DNA from: Eubacteriales bacterium
GTDB lineage: Bacteria; Bacillota; Clostridia; Peptostreptococcales; Anaerovoracaceae
DNA: 12,093 nucleotides
Reading direction: 5' to 3'
Assembly (NCBI GenBank): GCA_028680875.1
Contig: JAQUJQ010000032.1
Location: forward strand, 1-12,093
Of the stretch, positions 1-5,103 are shown piece after piece. A program made the translations under genes and the position numbers. Below the pieces are notes generated by a model that ran no database searches, was not told the DNA's origin, and saw only the letters and a list, made by a program, of their open reading frames with translations. Each line of letters opens with the position of its first letter. Positions within the stretch are counted from its first letter, which is position 1.

Positions 1-129
1 GCAGTAGGATATCGGACCGAGTCCATGCACGGTGCCGGATCACCGCAAGCACAGAGAATCATGATTGCAAGACAAGGCAACATTGAAGCTAAGAAGGCTC
101 TTGCCAAAGTTATTGCAGGTATTAAATAG
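1..129 (+). CDS. abfD: 4-hydroxybutyryl-CoA dehydratase, C-terminal end (partial)
   Basis: Only the last 42 codons and the TAG stop are present; the gene begins upstream of the window. The readable tail includes YRTESMHGAGSPQAQRIMIA and then RQGNIEAKKALAK, which I recognise as the C-terminus of clostridial 4-hydroxybutyryl-CoA dehydratase/vinylacetyl-CoA isomerase. This is a homotetrameric [4Fe-4S]- and FAD-containing cytoplasmic enzyme that converts 4-hydroxybutyryl-CoA to crotonyl-CoA. The iron-sulfur ligands and FAD site lie outside the visible part, so they cannot be checked here. The identity is strongly supported by the neighbours: a 4-hydroxybutyrate CoA-transferase, which makes its substrate, and 4-hydroxybutyrate dehydrogenase follow on the same strand, in the order I recall from the Clostridioides difficile 4-hydroxybutyrate cluster. 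Confidence 0.88.
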   Translation, partial: AVGYRTESMHGAGSPQAQRIMIARQGNIEAKKALAKVIAGIK

Positions 130-147
130 GATAGGAATATCATGACA

Positions 148-175
148 AAGGACGGTTCCGTCAGGGACCGTCCTT
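148..175 (+). terminator. Strong hairpin after abfD (terminator-like or mRNA-stabilising)
   Basis: A 12-bp stem is formed by 148-159 and 164-175 (AAGGACGGTTCC against GGGACCGTCCTT, one G-T wobble) with a GTCA loop, 18 nt after the abfD stop. No clear T-tract follows (ATAAGCATT), and the next gene starts only 23 nt later. It may therefore be a partial attenuator or a processing/stability element setting different expression of abfD and the downstream genes, rather than a full terminator. Confidence 0.6.
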
Positions 176-198
176 ATAAGCATTAGGAGAAAAGAAGC

Positions 199-480
199 AT
201 GAATTGTGGCGTTAAATTTTGTGGAGGCTGCAATCCCAGGTATCAAAGGGGGGATGCTTTTAAATACATAAAAGAGCATTTTAAAGATCAAATTCAATTC
301 GAATATGCAAAAGAGGGAGTTATCTATGATTTATTGTTGATCATAGGCGGTTGTACAAATTGCTGTGCTTCATATAATCAATATCAGGTAAAACTTGATA
401 TTGTGAAAATGTGGTGTACGAGTCAAATTAAACAAACCATTAACAATATTGAAAAAATATTACAAAATCAGAGGAGGTAG
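199..480 (+). CDS. Small cysteine-rich protein of the 4-hydroxybutyrate cluster, function unknown
   Basis: This 93-residue protein begins at an ATG preceded by TAGGAGA about 8 nt upstream. It has seven cysteines: C3, C8, C11, C52, C55, C56 and C73. Two local patterns stand out: the N-terminal C-x4-C-GG-C-NPRY motif (residues 3-15) and, after a hydrophobic strand DLLLIIGG (44-51), CTNCC (52-56). The beta-strand/Cys arrangement resembles small thioredoxin-like or CGGC-type metal-binding folds, but that is only inference from pattern. No signal peptide or membrane helix is evident, so it is probably cytoplasmic. It sits between abfD and the CoA-transferase gene; I recall a small hypothetical gene at the same position in the C. 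difficile cluster. A role in redox, metal handling or Fe-S maintenance of the oxygen-sensitive dehydratase is possible but unproven. Confidence 0.85.
   Translation: MNCGVKFCGGCNPRYQRGDAFKYIKEHFKDQIQFEYAKEGVIYDLLLIIGGCTNCCASYNQYQVKLDIVKMWCTSQIKQTINNIEKILQNQRR
472..477 (+). promoter_or_regulatory. Ribosome binding site fixing the TTG start of cat2
   Basis: AGGAGG lies within the last codons of the preceding small gene, 8 nt before a TTG. It decides for the non-ATG start at 486 and implies translational coupling with the upstream gene. Confidence 0.8.
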
Positions 481-485
481 AGTCA

Positions 486-1793
486 TTGAGTTGGCAAGAA
501 GAATATAAAAAGAAGCTGTGCAGTCCTGAAGAAGCCGTTACCCATATCAAAAGCGGCGATACAGTGGTTTTTGCCCACTGCATAGGTGAATCCCCTGTAT
601 TGGTAGATGCAATGATTGCTAATGCAAAGCAATATGAAAATGTTGAGATCAAACATATGGTGAGCTTAGGCAGTGGCGGCTATACTGCACCGGAGCTTGC
701 GAAACATTTCAGGGTAAACCCCATGTTTGCAAGCGGAAACGTAAGGAAAGCGATTGAAGATGGCCGAGGGGATTTTACCCCGGTATTTTTCCACGAAATC
801 CCCAAATTGATACGGGAAGGTAAGTTAAAATGTGATGTAGTATTAGCACAGGTAGCGCCACCGGACGAAAACGGCAATTGCAGTTTAGGAACTTCAGTTG
901 ATTATACCTGGCAAGCAATCAAAACGGCACGAACCGTTATAGTCCAAGTGAACGATCAAATGCCCAATACCTTAGGAGATAAAGTACATGTGGATGATTT
1001 AGATTATATAGTAGAGGAATCCACTCCACTGTTTGAATTAAAGCCGGGCAAGGTTACAGAGGTGGAAGAGAAGATTGGAAGTTATTGCGCTTCCCTTATT
1101 GAAGATGGTTCTACACTACAGCTTGGTATCGGAGGGATTCCCGATGCAGTAATGCTCTTCCTTGATGATAAAAAGGATTTAGGAATTCATTCAGAAATGA
1201 TTTCCGATGGAACGCTGGCGCTTTATGAAAAGGGAGTCATTACCGGCAAGTATAAGAACTTCGATAAAGAGAAGATGACTGTTACCTTCTTGATGGGAAG
1301 CAAGAAGTTATATGATTTTGCCCACGAGAACCCCGTTGTAGAAGTAAGAACCGTAGACTATGTTAACCACCCTGCAGTAATAATGAAACAGCATAAGATG
1401 ATTTCGATAAACTCAGCTATTCAAGTAGACCTTCAGGGGCAAGTCGTTGCAGAAGCCATGGGACTACGTCAATTTTCCGGCGTAGGCGGCCAGGTTGACT
1501 TTATACGTGGAGTGGCTATGGGTGATGACGGCAAAGCCATCATTGCGATGCCATCAATAACAACCAAAAGAGATGGAACTATGATTTCCAAGATTGTATC
1601 TTTTGTTGATTTAGGAGCACCCATTACCACATCGAGAAATGATATCGACTATGTGATTACAGAATATGGAATAGCTCCTTTAAAGGGCAAATCCCTAAGA
1701 GAGAGAGCCAGAAACCTGATTAATATTGCACATCCGAGTGCAAGAGAAGAATTAGAGGCAGAATTCGAGAAAAGGTTTCATGAGAAATTCTAA
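486..1793 (+). CDS. cat2: 4-hydroxybutyrate CoA-transferase
   Basis: This 435-residue cytoplasmic enzyme transfers CoA from acetyl-CoA or butyryl-CoA to 4-hydroxybutyrate, giving the substrate for AbfD. It has the acetyl-CoA hydrolase/transferase family architecture, with an N-terminal half to about residue 190 and a C-terminal half from about 200. The CoA-binding glycine loop QLGIGGIPDAV lies at 212-222. The catalytic glutamate that forms the glutamyl-CoA thioester is E237 in GIHSEMISDG, matching E238 as I recall it for the Clostridium aminobutyricum enzyme AbfT. A conserved GVGGQVDF is at 332-339. The start is TTG at 486, chosen because an ideal AGGAGG lies at 472-477, 8 nt before it. The length is close to the family norm. 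It is 5 nt downstream of the Cys-rich gene and 25 nt upstream of 4hbD, so it is surely co-transcribed with them. The alternative symbol is abfT. Confidence 0.93.
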   Translation: MSWQEEYKKKLCSPEEAVTHIKSGDTVVFAHCIGESPVLVDAMIANAKQYENVEIKHMVSLGSGGYTAPELAKHFRVNPMFASGNVRKAIEDGRGDFTPVFFHEIPKLIREGKLKCDVVLAQVAPPDENGNCSLGTSVDYTWQAIKTARTVIVQVNDQMPNTLGDKVHVDDLDYIVEESTPLFELKPGKVTEVEEKIGSYCASLIEDGSTLQLGIGGIPDAVMLFLDDKKDLGIHSEMISDGTLALYEKGVITGKYKNFDKEKMTVTFLMGSKKLYDFAHENPVVEVRTVDYVNHPAVIMKQHKMISINSAIQVDLQGQVVAEAMGLRQFSGVGGQVDFIRGVAMGDDGKAIIAMPSITTKRDGTMISKIVSFVDLGAPITTSRNDIDYVITEYGIAPLKGKSLRERARNLINIAHPSAREELEAEFEKRFHEKF

Positions 1794-1818
1794 ATTAATG
1801 ATATAAGGAGGTTAAATT

Positions 1819-2937
1819 ATGTTAGCACTTAGAGTGGTCCCAAAAGTTTATTACTTTGATACATTTAAAGAGTTTAATGATGAATTTAAAGTGGGTAAGA
1901 GAGATTTGGTATTGACCAATGAATGGCTTTATACCCCGTATATCAAACCCCTTGGCATTGAAACGAACGTAATTTATCAGGAAAAATACGGAGCCGGCGA
2001 GCCTTCCGATGAGATGATTGATGCCATTTCAGCTGAAATGAGGAAATATGAATTTGACCGGATCATCGCATTTGGCGGCGGTACCATTGTAGATATTTGT
2101 AAAATCCTTGCTCTGGATGTTCCGGAAAAGTCCGTGGATTTATTTACCGGTGCAGTTCCGCCGATAAAGAAGAAACAATTGATTGTTGTACCAACAACAT
2201 GTGGTACCGGAAGTGAGGTTACAAATGTAGCTATAGCAGAACTGAAATCTCTTAAAACAAAGAAGGGGATAGCTGTAGAAGAAACCTATGCGGATATAGC
2301 GGTATTGGTACCCGAGACAATAAAGGGACTACCATATAAATTCTTTGTAACCAGTTCGATAGACGCATTAATTCATGCGATAGAATCCTATCTGTCACCA
2401 AAAGCATCTCCGTTCACAGAAATGTATTCTCTTCAGGCTATTGAGATGATCATGAAGGGATACAAGGAAATTGTGGAAAAGGGTGAAGATGAAAGACTTA
2501 AATATTTGAAAGAATTTGTATTGGCATCCAACTATGCAGGTATTGCCTTTGGTAATGCAGGCTGTGGAGCCGTTCACGCTTTGTCCTATTCCATAGGCGC
2601 CGCTTTCCATGTTCCACATGGAGAGGCCAATTACCAGTTCTTTACCGAAGTTTTCAAGATGTATGCGAGAAAGAACCCCACAGGCAAGATCGTGCAGGCT
2701 ACCAAGATCTTTGCAGATGCCCTTGGTTGTGATCCGGATGGGGACGTATACAGTGAACTGGAGACCTTCCTGAATAAACTGATCATGAAGAAGCCCCTTA
2801 AGGATTATGGCATGGTAGAAGCTCAGATTGATGAGTTTACGGATATGACCATAGCCAATCAGCAAAGACTGCTTGCCAATAACTATGTACCCCTGAACCG
2901 AGACGAAACAAGAGAGATCTTTGCAAACTTGTTCTAA
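1819..2937 (+). CDS. 4hbD: 4-hydroxybutyrate dehydrogenase (iron-containing alcohol dehydrogenase family)
   Basis: This 372-residue enzyme reduces succinate semialdehyde to 4-hydroxybutyrate with NAD(P)H (NADH in the C. kluyveri homologue, about 371 residues) in the cytoplasm. The N-terminal dinucleotide-binding domain shows FGGGT at 85-89 and the family motif PTTCGTGSEV at 125-134. The C-terminal helical domain carries the divalent metal ligands D182 and H186 (SSIDALIHAIESY), H253 (GCGAVHALSYS) and H267 (FHVPHGEAN), with the spacing seen in FucO-type iron alcohol dehydrogenases. An AAGGAGG ribosome site at 1805-1811 precedes the ATG at 1819. The gene closes the cluster. The neighbouring abfD and cat2 genes separate this from generic butanol or propanediol dehydrogenases. 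Coenzyme preference is inferred from homologues, not read directly. Confidence 0.93.
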   Translation: MLALRVVPKVYYFDTFKEFNDEFKVGKRDLVLTNEWLYTPYIKPLGIETNVIYQEKYGAGEPSDEMIDAISAEMRKYEFDRIIAFGGGTIVDICKILALDVPEKSVDLFTGAVPPIKKKQLIVVPTTCGTGSEVTNVAIAELKSLKTKKGIAVEETYADIAVLVPETIKGLPYKFFVTSSIDALIHAIESYLSPKASPFTEMYSLQAIEMIMKGYKEIVEKGEDERLKYLKEFVLASNYAGIAFGNAGCGAVHALSYSIGAAFHVPHGEANYQFFTEVFKMYARKNPTGKIVQATKIFADALGCDPDGDVYSELETFLNKLIMKKPLKDYGMVEAQIDEFTDMTIANQQRLLANNYVPLNRDETREIFANLF

Positions 2938-2940
2938 AAT

Positions 2941-2969
2941 ACTAAGAAACGTTAGGGACGGTTCTTAGT
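2941..2969 (+). repeat. Hairpin carrying the recurring GGGACGGTTC motif
   Basis: The arms ACTAAGAAAC (2941-2950) and GTTCTTAGT (2961-2969) pair with a single bulged A. The loop holds GTTAGGGACG, so the right side reads GGGACGGTTCTTAGTGTGC. It starts 3 nt after the 4hbD stop codon. A related GGACGGTTC/GGACCGTCC core occurs in the hairpins at 148-175 and 11936-11965, suggesting a dispersed intergenic repeat family. It may contribute to termination of the operon. Confidence 0.5.
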
Positions 2970-2981
2970 GTGCAAATAAAC

Positions 2982-3029
2982 AAGGAGACGTTTAGTCTGA
3001 CTCAAGCAAGTCAGGTAAAACGTCTCCTT
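2982..3029. terminator. Nested bidirectional terminator between 4hbD and nhaC
   Basis: A perfect 12-bp outer stem, AAGGAGACGTTT (2982-2993) with AAACGTCTCCTT (3018-3029), encloses an inner 6-bp hairpin CTGACT (2997-3002)/AGTCAG (3009-3014). On the + strand it is followed by TTGTCTTAT. On the - strand it is followed by GTTTATTTG. Its position between two convergent genes fits a shared terminator. The U-tracts are moderate rather than perfect. Confidence 0.75.
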
Positions 3030-3049
3030 TGTCTTATAAAGACTTTTTT

Positions 3050-3080
3050 AAAACAGAAGCTTATTTTTTATGATTCTGTT
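3050..3080 (-). terminator. Possible weak hairpin at the 3' end of nhaC
   Basis: A 7-bp inverted repeat, AACAGAA (3052-3058) and TTCTGTT (3074-3080), overlaps the nhaC stop codon. On the - strand it is followed by only two more T residues before an A-run, so termination here would be weak; the larger hairpin at 2982-3029 is the better candidate. Confidence 0.3.
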
Positions 3081-4557
3081 AAAAAATAAAACCGGCGATT
3101 AGGAAACAAATAGCAGATAAAACAGCCGCCAAAATTCCGAAAGGAGCTTGTGTTAAGGCGTGATCAAAGTTGTTACAACCGGTAGCAGCGGAGGTTATAA
3201 TGGTGGCATCAGAGTAAAAACAGATGTGGCTGCCAAATACACCGGCGGATAGAACTGCAGCTATACTGAGAGGCATATTAGCTTCTAAGCCTATGCCAAG
3301 AGGAATCACTATAGGCAATGCAATAATATACATGCCCCAATTAGTGCCGGTAATAAATTCAGTAAAGGCCAATACTATAAAAATAATAAATGGCATTAGA
3401 GCCGGCGTCATATATTTAGATGATGTGGAAATCATATAGTATGTAAAATGAATTTGGTCGTTAACTTCTGCAAAAAGAAAGGCCAGTACCATTAACATTA
3501 AAGGCAGAATCATATTTTTTAAACCTTTTAAAGCTATATCTGTAAACTCTTCAGCAGACATTATATTCTGGCCAAGATAAGTGATAAACATAAAGACCAT
3601 TGTGCATAGTACACCTATTTGCATATCTAAGTCAAAGTAAATTGTCGAGCAGACTAAGACAAGAAGCGGAAGGAGGAAATTCATAATTTTCGGGTTACTG
3701 GGCAATTCCATAGTTTCTCCGCCTCTAATATCAATCTTTTCAGAGCCGGCCGGAGCAATCGGCCCTCCGTCCTTAACCCGTTGCTCGGCCTTTTTCATGG
3801 GTCCGAAGATTGGAATAATGCCTAAAATAATTAAGGGCACAATAAAAGCAGCTATCCATGCATAGAAGTTAAAGGGTATAGTTAGAATAAAATATTTTAG
3901 TCCATCTCCGGCCGGAGCCCAACCGTTTACCTCTAGCAGTCGGCTACAGAATATTGACCAGGTAGTTATTGGAATAAGTACACAGAGCGGAGCTGCAGTA
4001 GAGTCCACTACATAAGATAAGAATTCTCTGGGAACCTTATATTTGTCGGTAAGAGGAGCCATACAGGAACCTACCGTTAGAGAGTTCAGATAATCGTCAA
4101 TAAAAACAATTATACCTAAAATCCAAGTATATATTAAAGACGATTTTCTCGTTTTGGCTTTTGTTGCAACCCATTCTCCAAAAGCAAATGCTCCTCCGGC
4201 TCTTTCAATCAGTGTAATTATACTACCCATAAGACCGCAGACAATAAAAAGCCATGCGATGTCCTCGTTCATCATAACACCTAACAAGGCACCGCTAAAA
4301 GCACCCAGTACATCACCTTGTGACACCATGATGAAGCCCATAACAGAAGCCAGTATAAGGGCTTCCAAAATTCTCTTTGTAGTAAAGATGTAGACAATAA
4401 GAAACAGTGCAGGAATTAATGACGCTGGTCCAAAATTATATGGATCATCAGGGAGAAAACGGCTAATGATTATTGAAATACCAATTATTATCAATACAGC
4501 TATTAATGATCTTCTCGCATTGAAAGTCTGAACTTCATTTTCGAGTTTTTTCAACAT
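3079..4557 (-). CDS. nhaC: NhaC-family Na+/H+ antiporter
   Basis: This 492-residue polytopic inner-membrane protein has roughly a dozen hydrophobic segments, starting with one at about residues 16-33 after a short charged N-terminus. The family signature region VFIDDYLNSLTVG (151-163) and the downstream DSTAAPLCVLIPITTW (185-200) place it in the NhaC/ion-transporter superfamily, which exchanges cytoplasmic Na+ for H+ or couples a related amino-acid/organic-acid antiport. A hydrophilic loop at about residues 255-280 (KKAEQRVKDGG) divides the two halves. The ATG at 4557 has AAGGAG 8 nt upstream (4566-4571 on the + strand). It is a single-gene unit, convergent with 4hbD and divergent from aconitase. 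Substrate is uncertain: members are annotated as Na+/H+ antiporters, but some exchange other solutes such as malate/lactate or arginine/ornithine. A Na+ cycle would suit fermentation that uses sodium-pumping decarboxylases or Rnf, but that is inference. Confidence 0.85.
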   Translation of the reverse strand: MLKKLENEVQTFNARRSLIAVLIIIGISIIISRFLPDDPYNFGPASLIPALFLIVYIFTTKRILEALILASVMGFIMVSQGDVLGAFSGALLGVMMNEDIAWLFIVCGLMGSIITLIERAGGAFAFGEWVATKAKTRKSSLIYTWILGIIVFIDDYLNSLTVGSCMAPLTDKYKVPREFLSYVVDSTAAPLCVLIPITTWSIFCSRLLEVNGWAPAGDGLKYFILTIPFNFYAWIAAFIVPLIILGIIPIFGPMKKAEQRVKDGGPIAPAGSEKIDIRGGETMELPSNPKIMNFLLPLLVLVCSTIYFDLDMQIGVLCTMVFMFITYLGQNIMSAEEFTDIALKGLKNMILPLMLMVLAFLFAEVNDQIHFTYYMISTSSKYMTPALMPFIIFIVLAFTEFITGTNWGMYIIALPIVIPLGIGLEANMPLSIAAVLSAGVFGSHICFYSDATIITSAATGCNNFDHALTQAPFGILAAVLSAICFLIAGFIF

Positions 4558-4565
4558 ATACTTTT

Positions 4566-4571
4566 CTCCTT
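4566..4571 (-). promoter_or_regulatory. nhaC ribosome binding site
   Basis: AAGGAG on the - strand is spaced 8 nt from the ATG at 4557, supporting that start. Confidence 0.75.
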
Positions 4572-4580
4572 TCGGCTTTA

Positions 4581-4599
4581 TAATGATAAAATATCATTA
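4581..4599. promoter_or_regulatory. Perfect inverted repeat in the nhaC leader
   Basis: TAATGATA (4581-4588), AAA, TATCATTA (4592-4599) is a perfect 8-bp-arm palindrome just upstream of the nhaC ribosome site. It could be an operator or a small leader hairpin affecting translation. AT-rich DNA makes chance palindromes fairly common, so confidence in function is low. Confidence 0.35.
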
Positions 4600-5034
4600 A
4601 TTAAATTACAGATTATTTACTACTTACTATTTCTTAATTTTAAATCAGCTTTCTAAATCTTTTGTTCCACTATCAATATAAACATGTCTTTTCCATTCAT
4701 ACTTTACATCTTTTGATTATGGTCTAATGTATGATTGTAGTATTTTATTAAAAATACAATTATCACCTGCTTTCATGTAAGCTGATTACGAGTACTGTAT
4801 TGATAGTAAGTGTAAAGGATTCATTAATAATATCCAAGAATTATGCCAAATATTATAATTCTACGAATAATAGTCTGAAATGTATGAAATGTATGAATTT
4901 TAAAAAATATATGTTTGGTTCAGCAACAATATGCATAACCAATATCTTACAATATATCTCATTAATTATACAGATATTTCTGAAATATTCTAATATTTGA
5001 GAATGCGAGATAAGCTGTCTAATAAAGCAAAAAC
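4600..5034. other. Long AT-rich divergent intergenic region
   Basis: Between the nhaC leader and the acn promoter I see no convincing gene, tRNA or known riboswitch. Open frames here lack ribosome sites and have AT-driven, low-complexity composition. Minor structures are a 9-bp tandem duplication AAATGTATG twice (4878-4895) and a palindrome AAATATT-CT-AATATTT (4983-4998), which lies about 37 bp upstream of the acn -35 box. The nhaC promoter must lie in the left part on the - strand, but no clear -35/-10 pair stands out. Confidence 0.5.
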
Positions 5035-5064
5035 TTGACAACTGTGGCTAAGAGTTTGTATAAT
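5035..5064 (+). promoter_or_regulatory. Consensus sigma-A promoter of the acn-icd-gntR operon
   Basis: Perfect -35 TTGACA (5035-5040) and perfect -10 TATAAT (5059-5064) are separated by 18 bp. Transcription should begin near 5070-5072, giving a leader of about 33 nt to the chosen ATG at 5104. A promoter this close to consensus usually needs a repressor, which fits the overlapping operator-like palindrome. Confidence 0.85.
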
Positions 5065-5075
5065 TGTATACAAAC
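5054..5075. promoter_or_regulatory. Predicted operator for the GntR/FCD regulator, overlapping the -10 and start site
   Basis: There are two nested symmetries. The outer is GTTTGTAT (5054-5061), six bases, ATACAAAC (5068-5075). The inner is the perfect 10-bp palindrome TTGTATACAA (5064-5073). TTGTATACAA fits the TNGTNNNACNA-type sites bound by FadR-subfamily GntR proteins, and such a regulator is the third gene of this operon. Bound protein would cover the -10 element and the start site, consistent with repression. Assignment to this regulator is inference from linkage. Confidence 0.65.
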
Positions 5076-5087
5076 ATAATTAATGAT

Positions 5088-5095
5088 GGAAAGGA
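5088..5095 (+). promoter_or_regulatory. Ribosome binding site choosing the acn start at 5104
   Basis: GGAAAGGA ends 8 nt before the ATG at 5104, whereas the upstream ATGs at 5083 and 5086 have only A/T-rich sequence before them. This favours the shorter 642-residue protein. Confidence 0.65.
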
Positions 5096-5103
5096 CCGAA
5101 ACG

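Noticed and set aside
2395..2865. A 156-codon open frame on the - strand inside 4hbD
   Set aside because: It lies wholly within a well-supported gene with intact active-site motifs, and its sequence shows no family features; it is an antisense shadow.
4800..5000. A 66-codon + strand open frame in the long intergenic region
   Set aside because: It starts at TTG without a ribosome site, has AT-driven composition (runs of I, N, K, Y), and no recognisable motif. A later in-frame ATG also lacks a ribosome site.
5083..5103. N-terminal extension of aconitase from the ATG at 5083
   Set aside because: There is no ribosome site, it is only about 12 nt from the predicted transcription start, and the added residues precede the usual aconitase N-terminus. 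The ATG at 5104 is better placed.
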